A DNA stretch of 64,000 nt from Streptosporangium sandarakinum (GTDB lineage Bacteria > Actinomycetota > Actinomycetes > Streptosporangiales > Streptosporangiaceae), in the NCBI RefSeq assembly GCF_013409935.1, contig NZ_JACCCO010000003.1:620001-684000 (forward strand). Direction: 5' to 3'. How positions within the stretch are numbered: the first letter of the stretch is position 1; every line of letters begins with the position of its first letter. Position numbers and translations under genes: made by a program. Below, piece after piece: positions 19,308 to 29,494 of this stretch. The notes beneath the pieces are model-generated. The model was not told where the DNA came from, ran no database searches, and was given only the letters and a program-made list of their open reading frames with translations.

Positions 19308-20447
19308 CTAGCAGTCGCAGCCGCAGCCGTCGCAGCCGCATCCGTCCTCGCCGCAGCAGCTACAGCAGTTACAGCAGTCCCCGCAGTTCGAGCACGCGTC
19401 GCAGCCGCTGCAGTCGCAGCGGTCCCAGCACGACCTGTAGCGCTCCTCGTCCCACGGCGGCCGGTACAGCCCGCAGGTGCAGCAGGCCATCGCGGCGCAC
19501 GCCATCGACAGCAGGCCCCCCGGGTCGGGCTTGAGGCGCGGGTCGCGCGGCGGTGCCTCGGGAGGTCCCGGCACCCCGGGGGCCTCCCGCCGTTCCCGGC
19601 CCGCCAGGGCGAAGACGCGGTCGGCCGAGCGCCGGGTCTCCTTCACCAGCAGCGCCCGCACCAGCGTGCGCCGCTCCAGGTCGAGGTCGGCCACGGCCAG
19701 CTCCAGGCCGAGCAGCGCGTCGTCGGCGTGCCGCCGGGCGGCGGCGAGGTCGGTGCCGGAGGCCGTCAGCGGGTTGTAGGCGCCCGTCGCCCGGTCGGCG
19801 GCCAGGTCCTCCACCGCGTCGAGCAGGTGGGCCAGGCGGCCGAAGTGGCGTCCCGCCTCCATGAGCGTCTCGCGGTTGTGCGGTTTGCCGGCGAGGAGCG
19901 CCGTGTGCCCGAAGGCGGCGGCGACCGCCTCCTCGGTGGGCGCGGTGAGCGCCGGCAGCCCCAGGCCCGGGGTGCCCTCCAGCCGTGCCTGCGCCTCGGC
20001 CGCGCGCAGCAGCGGCTCGGGGACGAATCCCAGGTCGCCGGCCGTACGGGTGCCCGCGGCGGACCAGCGGGCGGCGACCTTCCCGGCGACGAGGGCCACG
20101 GGGCGGCGGGCGTAGGCGCCGTCGCCGTCGGCGACGTGGTCGGCGACCTTGCCGGCCGCCAGGATCAGCGAGACCGCCGCGGCCAGCCGGACCCCTTCGG
20201 CCTCGGCGACGTCGGCGCCCCTGAAGCCGCGCAGGGCGCACGCCCCGGCCCGGCGGCGCGCGGCGGGGGTGGTCGTCTGCGCCTCCGTGAGGACCGAGAC
20301 GAGCAGGCCGTCGTAGTTGGTCACCAACCGGGCGGCCTGGCCGTGCTCGTCCCGCAGGGCCAGGCAGAGCCCGCACAGGTGGGCCATCCACTCCTTGAAC
20401 AGCCCGCCGCACATCCCGTGCCGGCACGGCCGAACGATCCCAAACAC
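19308..20447 (-). CDS. DUF5685-like protein with cysteine-dense C-terminus
   Basis: 379 residues. The N-terminus MFGIVRPCRHGMCGGLFKEWMAHLCGLCLALRDEHG carries a C-x6-C...C-x2-C set and matches what I remember of the actinobacterial DUF5685 family; the middle is helical. The last 36 residues hold 16 cysteines in CxC, CxxC and CC spacing (for example CCNCCSCC), preceded by another Cys patch, MACAAMACCTC. Such a tail could bind several metal ions or an iron-sulfur cluster. No signal peptide or membrane helix is evident. The start is GTG at 20447 with AAGGAG at 5 nt. It is divergent from the GH6 cellulase and convergent with the leucine operon. Role unknown. Confidence 0.7.
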   Translation of the reverse strand: MFGIVRPCRHGMCGGLFKEWMAHLCGLCLALRDEHGQAARLVTNYDGLLVSVLTEAQTTTPAARRRAGACALRGFRGADVAEAEGVRLAAAVSLILAAGKVADHVADGDGAYARRPVALVAGKVAARWSAAGTRTAGDLGFVPEPLLRAAEAQARLEGTPGLGLPALTAPTEEAVAAAFGHTALLAGKPHNRETLMEAGRHFGRLAHLLDAVEDLAADRATGAYNPLTASGTDLAAARRHADDALLGLELAVADLDLERRTLVRALLVKETRRSADRVFALAGRERREAPGVPGPPEAPPRDPRLKPDPGGLLSMACAAMACCTCGLYRPPWDEERYRSCWDRCDCSGCDACSNCGDCCNCCSCCGEDGCGCDGCGCDC

Positions 20448-20582
20448 ATGAGCTCCTTGGTGCGAGTGGGATAAATGGTGCCATCTATCGGTCGCACCGC
20501 CTGCAAAGATCGCGCTTGGCCCGGATCTCCTCCCCGGGCACCGGGCCGTGCCCGGCCTCGGCCGCCGGCCGTCGACCCATGA

Positions 20583-22136
<1,554 letters not shown>

Positions 22137-22158
22137 CCCGGCGGCGCGGTCCCGGCAC

Positions 22159-22205
22159 GGTACGGCTCGCGCGGACCGAGCGCCCCCGCGCGCGGGCCGT
22201 ACCGG
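22159..22205 (+). terminator. terminator hairpin after cellulase
   Basis: CGGTACGGC (22159-22167) pairs with GCCGTACCG (22197-22205), with further GCGCG/CGCGC pairing inside. It lies 22 bp after the stop, between convergent cellulase and MarR genes. Confidence 0.55.
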
Positions 22206-22293
22206 CTCTCGTCCCGCCCCGCGGCCCTCACGGCGCCGCGGGGCGGTCTCGTGGGTGCCCGCCCCGTTCCCGCCGCCCGGACGCCGGCGGCGT

Positions 22294-22854
22294 TCAGACG
22301 CCGGCCACGCCGGTGCCGGCCGTACTCGTCATGCCGGTCGTGTTCGTCGTGCCCCTCGTGCCCCTCGTGCCCGTCATGCCCGTGGGGTCGTCCCCGTAGG
22401 GGGACGCCATCACCGCCGCGGCCTTGGACATGATCCGCGTCATGCCGGCCAGCTCCTCGGGGGTGAGCTGGTCGATCAGGAACGCCCGGACGACGGCCAC
22501 GTGGCCGGGGGCGGTCTTCTCCAGGCAGCTCATGCCCCGGTCGGTCAGCACGGCGAGGACGCCCCGCTCGTCGGAGGGGCAGGCCACCCGCGCGACGAGG
22601 CCGCGTTTCTCCAGCCGGCCGATCTGGTAGGTGAGCCCGCTCTTGGAGACCACGGCGCTGCGTGCGAGCTCGGTCATGCGCATGCGGCGCCCGGGGGCGG
22701 CCGAGAGCTTGGCGAGGATCTCGTACTGGGCGTGGGTCAGCCCCGAGTCGGCCTTCAGCTGCTCCTCGATGCGCCGTTCAAGCAGGTGGGAGGCGGTGAG
22801 ATAGGCCATCCAGGCGCTCATCTCGGCCTCGCTCAGCCATGGGGTGTCCGTCAC
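22294..22854 (-). CDS. MarR-family regulator with low-complexity tail
   Basis: 186 residues. Winged-helix MarR core (about 1-150): LTHAQYEILAKLSAAPGRRMRMTELARSAVVSKSGLTYQIGRLEKRGLVARVACPSDERGVLAVLTDRG, with the typical SKSGLTYQIGRLEKRGL recognition helix and DERG wing. The last 30 residues are a Gly/Thr/Met string (TGMTGTRGTRGTTNTTGMTSTAGTG) made by short DNA repeats and are unlikely to be part of the fold. The GTG at 22854 has a poor ribosome site. It is divergent from the doxX-like gene, with paired operators between them, so it probably represses both. The inducer is unknown; similar pairs respond to quinones or oxidants. Confidence 0.85.
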   Translation of the reverse strand: MTDTPWLSEAEMSAWMAYLTASHLLERRIEEQLKADSGLTHAQYEILAKLSAAPGRRMRMTELARSAVVSKSGLTYQIGRLEKRGLVARVACPSDERGVLAVLTDRGMSCLEKTAPGHVAVVRAFLIDQLTPEELAGMTRIMSKAAAVMASPYGDDPTGMTGTRGTRGTTNTTGMTSTAGTGVAGV

Positions 22855-22873
22855 GGATCCAGTGTATGGGTTG

Positions 22874-22914
22874 TTCGAATTTGAACTACCGGCTAGGTTT
22901 GATTCAAATTCGAA
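22874..22914. promoter_or_regulatory. paired MarR operators
   Basis: TTCGAATTTGAA (22874-22885) and its exact reverse complement TTCAAATTCGAA (22903-22914) face each other, 29 bp centre to centre, between the divergent MarR and DoxX genes. Each is itself a near palindrome (TTCRAATTYGAA), the usual form of MarR-family sites. Confidence 0.75.
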
Positions 22915-22931
22915 CTAACAAAGGAGCGGCA

Positions 22932-23360
22932 ATGCTCGACCGGATTCGGCCCTTCGCCCTGCTGCTGGGGCGGATCGGCATCGGAGTGATCTTCCTCGTC
23001 CACGGGTGGCAGAAGTTCACCACCATGGGGATCTCCGGGACGACGGCGTTCTTCGAGCAGATCGGGATTCCGCTGCCGGGCCTGGCGGCCCCGGCGGTGG
23101 CCGTGCTGGAGGTCGTCGGCGGGATCGCGTTCATCGTCGGCGCGGCGCTGCCGGTGTTCGGCGTCCTGCTCGCCCTGGACATGGTCGGCGCGATCGTCTT
23201 CGTCCACGGGGCCAACGGGTTCGCGGTCGACAAGGGGGGCTACGAGTTCGTCCTGGCCCTCGCCGCGGCGGCCCTGGCCATCGGCTTCAGCGGCGGCGGG
23301 GCGCTGGCCGCGGACGGCCTGTGGCGGCGTGGCCGCCGGACCGAGGCCGTGGCCGTCTGA
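22932..23360 (+). CDS. DoxX-family membrane protein
   Basis: 142 residues with four hydrophobic helices and the DoxX N-terminal pattern LLLGRIGIGVIFLVHGWQKF, followed by FFEQIGIPLPGLAAPAVAVLEVVGGIAFIVG. These small membrane proteins are linked to redox and thiol stress defence or quinone-related functions in several bacteria, but no precise reaction is established. The ATG at 22932 has AAAGGAG at 6 nt. It is almost certainly controlled by the divergent MarR protein. Confidence 0.85.
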   Translation: MLDRIRPFALLLGRIGIGVIFLVHGWQKFTTMGISGTTAFFEQIGIPLPGLAAPAVAVLEVVGGIAFIVGAALPVFGVLLALDMVGAIVFVHGANGFAVDKGGYEFVLALAAAALAIGFSGGGALAADGLWRRGRRTEAVAV

Positions 23361-23579
23361 GACGGACCCGCCCGGCACGGGAGCGTGGGCGGCCGGACAC
23401 CGGACGTGTGAGGCGCGGGCGGGGAACTCCCGGTGCGGGAACGCGGGCGGGGAGCGCCCGGCGCGGGGCGCGGACGGAGAACGCCCGGCACGGGAGAGCC
23501 CGTGCCACGGGGGGCGGACGCCGCACGGGACCGCCGCGGTGCGATGCCGCACCGCGGCGGGCCCACGGGACGAAGGGAA

Positions 23580-23604
23580 CGGCCCCGCCCTCCGGGCGGG
23601 GCCG
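23580..23604. terminator. bidirectional terminator
   Basis: Perfect 11-bp stem CGGCCCCGCCC / GGGCGGGGCCG with a 3-nt TCC loop between the convergent doxX-like gene and the 588-residue protein gene. The 200 bp before it are G+C-rich with repeated GAACGCCCGGC-like strings and no gene. Confidence 0.65.
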
Positions 23605-23623
23605 CAGGGGACGGCCGGGCGGC

Positions 23624-25390
23624 TCAGCCGGGAAGCTGGGCCTCCAGGCGGTAGCCGTCCACGGTGACGTACACCTGGTCGCCCGGCCGGGCGTTCAGGC
23701 GCATGAGCACCGGCTGGAGCGAGTCGAAGACCGGCTGGTCGCGCCAGACCAGCACCACCGCGTTGTCGCCGGGGCCGGTCACCGACAGGAGCGTGCCCGG
23801 GCGCATGCCGAGCCTGGTGGCGTACCCCTCGGGAACCGCCACCGGGCCGCCCCGCAGATGCTCGCTGGTCACCTCGATCCGCTGCCAGCGGCTCGGATCG
23901 GTGACCGGACCGGAGGAGCTCGGCGGACCGGCCGGCGGGTGCAGCGGGGCCCGCCGGCTGGAGACCAGATGCGGGCGGCCGTTGCCGGACAGGGCCGACA
24001 GGGTCGCCAGCGCGGCACGCGGGTCGATGGAGTCGGGGCTGACCTGCGGGATCGGCTGGCCGCCGCGATGGTGGTGGTGGGCGTTGGCGCCCGGGGTGCG
24101 GCGCGGGAGCTGCCCGCCCTGGCCGGGGGAGCCGGCGCCGCCCTGCGGGACGCCCTCGCTCCCGGCCGGGGAGTTGTTGAGGGCGACCAGCCACGCCGGG
24201 GCGGAGTGGGCGCGGATGCCGAGCTGGCGCTCCATGAGCGCGACCACGTCGGCGTCGGACGGCTGCCCGGCCAGCAACTTGCGGGTCCGGTCGCGCAGGC
24301 CGCCGAGGTCGCCGACGACCAGCCAGCCGTCCTGGAGCCGCCGGTCGGGCATGAGCGTGACCAGCACCCGCCACAGCGGCGTGCGGAGCGTGGGGACCTC
24401 GACCGGGTGCGCCGGGTCGGCCGCGATGAGCTGCTCCTCGGTCGCCGCCGCGCCCAGCCACTCGGTGAGCCCGAACATGTGGCCGGTGAGCGGGGCCGAC
24501 TCCGGTGAGCGCAGCCACAGCAGGATGCGCTCCTCGGCGGTGCGCTGGGCCGCCGACAGGGCGTCGCGGCCGGCGTCGAGCCTGTGGGCGAGCGCGCGCA
24601 GGCTGATCGGATCGACGGCGAACAGCCGCTCCACGGCGACCGCGAGCTCCAGCCGATTCCAGCCGCGGAACATGTTGTCCACCAGGCGGACCAGCGGGTA
24701 GTCGCCGAGATCCACCTGCGGCCGCGCCGGCGCCTGCGCCGCGGCGGGCGCGGCCTGCGGTACGGCCGGCGTGGCGGGCTGCGGCGCGGCGGGCGCGGGG
24801 GACTGCGCGGGCACCGAGACCGCGGGCGGCGCGGGCGGCGCGGCCGGGGCCTGCCGTTCCGGGGCCGCCGGAGCCGTCGCCGGGGCGGGCGCCTGTCCGG
24901 TGGCCGGGCGGTTCTCCACGGCCGTTCCGGCGGCCGTCCCGGCCTGCTCGGCGACCCCGGAGATCCCGGGAACCCGGCCCAGCACCTCCTGGAACACGGC
25001 CGTCACCACGACCTCGGGGGCGGCCTGACCGGGCGCGCCGCCCAGGTCGGCGGAGGTCAGCCGGCGCAGCCGGGCCCAGCCGCCCAGCGCGGAGATGGCC
25101 GCGCGGGCCGGCTCCGGCCATCCGGGCAGGGTGGGGTCGACGGTGTGGACGTGCAGGGCGGGCAGCACGTCGCTCAGCGGCAGGTGATCCCAGCGCGACA
25201 CGGAGAGCCGGGCGAGCCGGTCGCAGATCCAGTCGAGCCCGGCGGTGCCGAGGGCCTTGGTGAGGGTGACCGAGGACCACCACCCGGCGGGCAGGCGGGG
25301 ATCGGAGAGGGCTTCGGCGACCTGCTGGGGCCTGCTCCAGCGCAGGGCCGGTACCAGATCACTCAGGCAGATCGATGAATCGGCATCCAT
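23624..25390 (-). CDS. unrecognised 588-residue protein with Pro/Ala-rich middle
   Basis: I do not recognise this protein. About residues 1-140 are helical with several Trp residues (LVPALRWSRPQQVAEALSDPRLPAGWW). Residues 160-235 are Pro/Ala/Gln-rich and probably disordered. Residues 240-410 form a second helical block (PLVRLVDNMFRGWNRLELAVAVERLF...). A Gly/His/Pro linker with HHHH follows. The final 90 residues are predicted beta-rich and resemble a small barrel (RIEVTSEHLRGGPVAVPEGYATRLGMRPGTLLSVTGPG...DQVYVTVDGYRLEAQLPG). No signal peptide, membrane helix or catalytic motif is seen. ATG at 25390 was chosen over an upstream in-frame start because MDADSS begins the structured part. It lies 64 bp after psuK on the same strand. 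Confidence 0.75.
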   Translation of the reverse strand: MDADSSICLSDLVPALRWSRPQQVAEALSDPRLPAGWWSSVTLTKALGTAGLDWICDRLARLSVSRWDHLPLSDVLPALHVHTVDPTLPGWPEPARAAISALGGWARLRRLTSADLGGAPGQAAPEVVVTAVFQEVLGRVPGISGVAEQAGTAAGTAVENRPATGQAPAPATAPAAPERQAPAAPPAPPAVSVPAQSPAPAAPQPATPAVPQAAPAAAQAPARPQVDLGDYPLVRLVDNMFRGWNRLELAVAVERLFAVDPISLRALAHRLDAGRDALSAAQRTAEERILLWLRSPESAPLTGHMFGLTEWLGAAATEEQLIAADPAHPVEVPTLRTPLWRVLVTLMPDRRLQDGWLVVGDLGGLRDRTRKLLAGQPSDADVVALMERQLGIRAHSAPAWLVALNNSPAGSEGVPQGGAGSPGQGGQLPRRTPGANAHHHHRGGQPIPQVSPDSIDPRAALATLSALSGNGRPHLVSSRRAPLHPPAGPPSSSGPVTDPSRWQRIEVTSEHLRGGPVAVPEGYATRLGMRPGTLLSVTGPGDNAVVLVWRDQPVFDSLQPVLMRLNARPGDQVYVTVDGYRLEAQLPG

Positions 25391-25454
25391 CGGTGGACCG
25401 CAACCTCCCCAAAGTGACGCATGTGGCTGATGGTGCAGCTTACGCCGCAAGCTA

Positions 25455-26405
25455 TCAATTGGTGATAAGAGGATAAAGCTGGTTGGTACCCACTTCGGAC
25501 CCGGCGACGCGCGGCCGACCGCCGACGGCGGCCACCGCCTCGGCCCCGGCGCGGCGCCCCGCGTCCAGTGCGGCCTCGTCGTCCGCCCCTCTCAGCAGGG
25601 CGGTCAACAGGCCCGCGGCGAACGCGTCACCGGCCCCGGTCGAGTCAACCACTTCCGCGGGCAGTCCGGGAACCCGGGCGGTCAACTTTCCGCCGCGGGC
25701 CATCAGCGCCCCCCGGGAGCCGAGCTTCACGGCGGCCGCGCCGTACCGCAGGCTCAGCCGCTCGGCGGCGCGCTCGGGGGAGGATTCACCGGTGAGCAGG
25801 CGCGCCTCGTCGAGGTTCGGGACGATCAGCCGGGCGGACAGGGTCTCCTCGACGAACCGCCCGGCGCCGAAGGACCGCAGGAACCCCGTCGAGGCCGGAT
25901 CGACGCTGGCCGTGACGCCGCGCCGGGCAGCCTCCGCCAGGGCCACCCGGGAGAGCTGGAGCCCCGGCTCGGCGAACAGGGTGTAGCCCGAGAGGTGCAG
26001 GTGGCCGACCCCGTCGAGCAGGCTCTCGTCCCAGTCGTCGACGCCGATGTGCCCGCCCGCGCCCCGGTTGGTGAGCATGGAGCGCTCGCCGGTCACGTCG
26101 ACCATGGCGATCACCACCGCGGTCGGCCGCTCGGGGTCCACCCGCAGGTGCGGGCGCACCCCCCGGCGCCGCAGCTCGGCGGCGTGCCACTCGCCCGTGT
26201 CGAAGCCGACCCGGGTCAGGATCCGCGCGTCGGCGCCCAGGTGGGCGGCCCAGGAGGCCGTGTTGGCCCCCGAGCCGCCCGGGCGCAGCACGATGTCGGC
26301 GGCCGTGTCGGTCCCGACGGCCAGGTGGGCCAGGGCGGTGCCGCCGTGGAGCGCGACGACGTCGGTGACCACGTCACCGATGACCAGCAGACCGGCTGTG
26401 CTCAC
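25455..26405 (-). CDS. psuK: PfkB-family pseudouridine kinase
   Basis: 316 residues of the ribokinase (PfkB) family: N-terminal LLVIGDVVTDVVAL, the substrate motif RPGGSGANTASWAAHLG, and the C-terminal catalytic signature DSTGAGDAFAAGLL with the base Asp in GAGD. By itself it could be any ribokinase-like enzyme. Its position 7 bp after a pseudouridine-5'-phosphate glycosidase gene makes pseudouridine phosphorylation the likely activity: ATP plus pseudouridine gives pseudouridine 5'-phosphate, which PsuG splits. GTG at 26405 has GAGGAAACC immediately upstream. A TATCA-N5-TGATA inverted repeat overlaps its stop codon (25453-25467). Confidence 0.85.
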   Translation of the reverse strand: MSTAGLLVIGDVVTDVVALHGGTALAHLAVGTDTAADIVLRPGGSGANTASWAAHLGADARILTRVGFDTGEWHAAELRRRGVRPHLRVDPERPTAVVIAMVDVTGERSMLTNRGAGGHIGVDDWDESLLDGVGHLHLSGYTLFAEPGLQLSRVALAEAARRGVTASVDPASTGFLRSFGAGRFVEETLSARLIVPNLDEARLLTGESSPERAAERLSLRYGAAAVKLGSRGALMARGGKLTARVPGLPAEVVDSTGAGDAFAAGLLTALLRGADDEAALDAGRRAGAEAVAAVGGRPRVAGSEVGTNQLYPLITN

Positions 26406-26412
26406 GGTTTCC

Positions 26413-27351
26413 TCAGTTTCCCCTGCTCCACGCCGCCGCGATCAGCCCGGCGACGCGGGCGTTGCCCCGCACGGCCGCCAGGTTGGCCTCCAGGGAGGCG
26501 CCGTCGGTGCCCTTGACCAGGTAGGCCAGCAGGAACGGGGTGATGGCCTGACCGCTGACGCCCTGCCGTTCGGCCGCCTCCAGCGCCTCGGCGAGCACCC
26601 GGTCGTGCAGGGCCGGGTCGAGCTGCCGGTCGCGCGGCACCGGGTTGGCGACGATCAGCGCGGTCTCCGGCCCGCCGAGCGCGTCCTGGGCCCGCATGGC
26701 GCCCGCCGCCTCCTCCGGGGTCTCGATCCGCCAGTCCACGCGCTCGCCGGAGGTGTGCAGGTAGAAGCCGGGGAACTCGTCGGTGCCGAAACCGGCGACG
26801 GTGACCCCGCGCGTCTCCAGCCGCTGCAGGGTCGCCGGGACGTCCAGGATCGACTTCACCCCCGCGCAGACGACGGTGATGCGGGTACGGCTCAGCATGT
26901 CGATGTCGGCCGACTCGTCCTGGGTCTCGACCCAGCCGCGGTGCACGCCGCCCAGGCCGCCGGTGGCGAAGACCCGGATGCCCGCGCGGGCGGCCAGGAA
27001 CGAGGTCGCCGACACCGTCGTCGCGCCGCTGGCCCGCAGCGCGGCGGCGGCGGGCAGGTCGCGGAAGCCGAGCTTGCGCAGCCCCGGCTCGGTGGCGATC
27101 CGCTCCAGCTCGCCCTCGTCCAGGCCGATGCGCGCCACCCCGTCCAGCACCGCGATCGTCGCGGGCACCGCCCCGGCGTCCCGGACGATCCGCTCCAGCT
27201 CGGCCGCGACCTCGAGGTTGCGGGGCTGGGGCAGGCCGTGGGAGATGATCGTGGACTCCAGGGCCACGACCGGGGCGCCCCGATCCAGTGCCTCGGCCAC
27301 CTCGCCGGACGGTCGGAGCACGCTTTCGATGGGCTGGTGGGTGGTACGCAT
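26413..27351 (-). CDS. psuG: pseudouridine-5'-phosphate glycosidase
   Basis: 312 residues, the normal size. Family strings are intact: VALESTIISHGLPQPRN (the catalytic Glu region), PATIAVLDGVARIGL, KLGFRDLPAA with the conserved Lys, TTVSATSFLAARAGIRVFATGGLGGVHRG, and LIVANPVP. It reversibly cleaves the C-C glycosidic bond of pseudouridine 5'-phosphate to uracil and ribose 5-phosphate, in the cytoplasm. It is first in an operon with psuK, so the pair recovers pseudouridine released by RNA turnover. The ATG at 27351 has only a moderate ribosome site. Divergent from a PYROXD2-like FAD protein, with 464 bp between. Confidence 0.93.
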   Translation of the reverse strand: MRTTHQPIESVLRPSGEVAEALDRGAPVVALESTIISHGLPQPRNLEVAAELERIVRDAGAVPATIAVLDGVARIGLDEGELERIATEPGLRKLGFRDLPAAAALRASGATTVSATSFLAARAGIRVFATGGLGGVHRGWVETQDESADIDMLSRTRITVVCAGVKSILDVPATLQRLETRGVTVAGFGTDEFPGFYLHTSGERVDWRIETPEEAAGAMRAQDALGGPETALIVANPVPRDRQLDPALHDRVLAEALEAAERQGVSGQAITPFLLAYLVKGTDGASLEANLAAVRGNARVAGLIAAAWSRGN

Positions 27352-27616
27352 GAGCGGTCTCTTGTCTCCCTGTGCGGGCCGGCTCGTCGCCCTTTTGGAA
27401 CGGTGTAACCGGGATTGCTGCTTCCGGGGTGATCACGTTACGGCCGTCCCGGGGGGACGTCCACCCGTAGAGCCGCCGGGAACGCCGCGCCCGCGCGCCG
27501 GTCGCGCGGCGCGGGGCGCGGCGGGGTCCCGGCCCCTTCCCGGGGTTGACGCCTCCCACCGGCGGCGGGAGCGCGGCGGCCGGTGACACCTCCCTCTCTC
27601 CGGAGGAGTACCCGCC

Positions 27617-27634
27617 TTACCGCCTGAGCGGTAA
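27617..27634. promoter_or_regulatory. inverted repeat TTACCGC-N4-GCGGTAA
   Basis: Perfect 7-bp arms with a 4-bp spacer, 15 bp before a possible -35 element. It looks like a regulator site for the plus-strand FAD gene or for psuGK. Confidence 0.4.
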
Positions 27635-27648
27635 AGAGGAATGACCTA

Positions 27649-27676
27649 TAGACCGTTTTGTCGCCTTCGCTATATG
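27649..27676 (+). promoter_or_regulatory. possible sigma-70-type promoter
   Basis: TAGACC (-35) and TATATG (-10) with a 16-bp spacer in an A+T-richer patch, about 140 bp before the GTG of the FAD protein. Both hexamers are only partial matches. Confidence 0.3.
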
Positions 27677-27815
27677 GTGCCGGGCATGGCGCTCATCGAG
27701 GTGGCGAACGCGCTCCGTCCGGAACCGCACCGGCAGACGGGCCTCTGACCCGCGGCCACACCCGGCCCGATCCACCGGTCCCAACCCGGTCCCGGAACCT
27801 CCCAAGGGGTGACGC

Positions 27816-29333
27816 GTGTTCCGTTCCCGCTACGACACAGTGATCGTGGGAGGCGGCCACAACGGCCTGGTCGCCGCCGCCTACCTCGCCCGCGCGGGCC
27901 GCCGGGTCCTGGTGCTGGAACGCCTGGACCACGTGGGCGGCCTCGCGGTCTCGGCGCGGGCCTTCCCCGGCGTGGACGCCCGCCTGTCGCGCTACTCCTA
28001 CCTTGTCAGCCTGCTGCCCTCGAAGATCGTCTCCGACCTCGGGCTCCGGCTGGAGCTGCGCCGCCGCCGCTACGCCTCCTACACCCCCGCCGGGGACACC
28101 GGCCTGCTGGTCGACCACGGCGACGAGGCCCGCACCGCGGCCTCATTCGCCCGGGTGACCGGGGGAGAGGCCGACCTCGCGGCCTGGCGGCGCTTCTACG
28201 CGCTGACCGGGCACGTCGCCGGACGCGTCGCGCCGACCCTGCTGCACCCCCTCATGGACCGCCGGGCCATGCGCGACCTCGTCGGCGAGGAGGCGTGGCG
28301 GGAGCTGTTCGAGCGGCCGATCGGCGAGGTCGTGGACGAGCGCTTCGCCGACGACACCGTACGGGGGGTGGTGCTCACCGACGCCCTGATCGGCACCTTC
28401 GCCGACCCCGGCGACGACGGCCTGCTGGCCAACCGCTGCCTGCTCTACCACGTGATCGGCGACGGCACCGGCGACTGGAACGTCCCGGTCGGCGGCATGG
28501 GCGCGGTCTCCGGAGGTCTCGCCGACGCCGCGCGCTCGGCCGGCGCCGAGATCCTGACCGGCGCCGAGGCGCTCGCCGTCGACCCCTCCTCGGGCGAGGT
28601 GACCTTCCGCGACGCCGGCGGCGAGCACGCGGTGCGCGGCGCGCGGGTCCTGGCGAACGTGCCGCCCGCCGTGCTCGCCCGGCTGCTCGGCGGCGACGGG
28701 TCCGCGCCGGAGGGGTCGCAGCTGAAGGTCAACATGGTGCTCTCCCGGCTGCCGCGGCTCAGGGACGCCGAGGTCGACCCGGTGGCGGCCTTCAGCGGCA
28801 CCTTCCACATCAACGAGGGCCGCGAGCAGCTCGCCCGCGCGTACGCCGAGGCGTCCGCCGGGCGGATCCCCGCCCTGCCCCCGGCCGAGGTCTACTGCCA
28901 CTCGCTGACCGACCCGTCCATCCTCGGCGCGGACCTGCGCGCCGCCGGGGCGCAGACGATGACCCTGTTCGGCCTGCACATGCCGGCCCGGCTGTTCCGC
29001 GAGGACCCGGCCGGGGCGCGCGAGGCCGCGCTGCGGGCCACCCTCGCCTCCGTCGACTCCGTGCTCGCCGAGCCGATCGGGGACTGCCTGCTGAGGGCCC
29101 CCGACGGGAGCCCGTGCCTGGAGGTCAAGACCCCGGTGGACCTGGAGGACGAGGCGGGACTGCCCGGCGGGCACATCTTCCACCGGGACCTGTCGTGGCC
29201 GTACGGCGAGCCGGGCAAGTGGGGGGTGGAGACCGCCTTCGAGCGCGTCCTGCTCTGCGGCGCGGGCGCCCGGCGCGGCGGCGGCGTCAGCGGCATCCCC
29301 GGCCACAACGCCGCCATGGCCGTCCTGTCCTGA
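27816..29333 (+). CDS. FAD-dependent oxidoreductase, PYROXD2/phytoene-desaturase-like
   Basis: 505 residues. The N-terminal dinucleotide-binding motif [28 protein letters not shown] is complete, and the C-terminal FAD-contact region ends [26 protein letters not shown]. The overall length and the string [28 protein letters not shown] fit the PYROXD2 branch of the phytoene desaturase-like amine oxidase superfamily. No carotenoid genes (crtB, crtE) are near, so a role in carotenoid synthesis is unlikely; the substrate is unknown. GTG at 27816 with AAGGGG at 8 nt. Located between the psu operon and the two-component system. Confidence 0.8.
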   Translation: MFRSRYDTVIVGGGHNGLVAAAYLARAGRRVLVLERLDHVGGLAVSARAFPGVDARLSRYSYLVSLLPSKIVSDLGLRLELRRRRYASYTPAGDTGLLVDHGDEARTAASFARVTGGEADLAAWRRFYALTGHVAGRVAPTLLHPLMDRRAMRDLVGEEAWRELFERPIGEVVDERFADDTVRGVVLTDALIGTFADPGDDGLLANRCLLYHVIGDGTGDWNVPVGGMGAVSGGLADAARSAGAEILTGAEALAVDPSSGEVTFRDAGGEHAVRGARVLANVPPAVLARLLGGDGSAPEGSQLKVNMVLSRLPRLRDAEVDPVAAFSGTFHINEGREQLARAYAEASAGRIPALPPAEVYCHSLTDPSILGADLRAAGAQTMTLFGLHMPARLFREDPAGAREAALRATLASVDSVLAEPIGDCLLRAPDGSPCLEVKTPVDLEDEAGLPGGHIFHRDLSWPYGEPGKWGVETAFERVLLCGAGARRGGGVSGIPGHNAAMAVLS

Positions 29334-29455
29334 GCTCTGTCCTGAGCCCTGCCCCCCGAGCGCCGTCCCGTCCTGAGCGCGGCCGTGCGGCCCCGCCTGC
29401 CCCGATGACCGGCGGTCCGGGCCTGCGGGGGCGGAACGGGGAGGGGGAGCGGGCG

Positions 29456-29471
29456 TTCATCGGGCTCTCAT
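29456..29471 (+). promoter_or_regulatory. 11-bp-spaced direct repeat before the response regulator
   Basis: TTCAT (29456) and CTCAT (29467), start to start 11 bp, end 23 bp before the regulator ATG. The layout is that of an OmpR/PhoB-type tandem site and the same arrangement recurs at 40759-40774. Confidence 0.45.
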
Positions 29472-29494
29472 GTCGGGCGTCTAGCGTGGGGGCC

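Larger units (their letters stand above)
27352..27815. other. divergent promoter region between psuG and FAD protein
   Basis: 464 bp without a supported gene. The first 240 bp are G+C-rich. A TTACCGC-CTGA-GCGGTAA inverted repeat and a possible TAGACC-N16-TATATG promoter lie in the right half (both listed). Confidence 0.5.

Noticed and set aside
27816..29333. Carotenoid phytoene desaturase (crtI)
   Set aside because: No crtB, crtE or other carotenoid genes nearby, and the sequence is nearer the PYROXD2 type.
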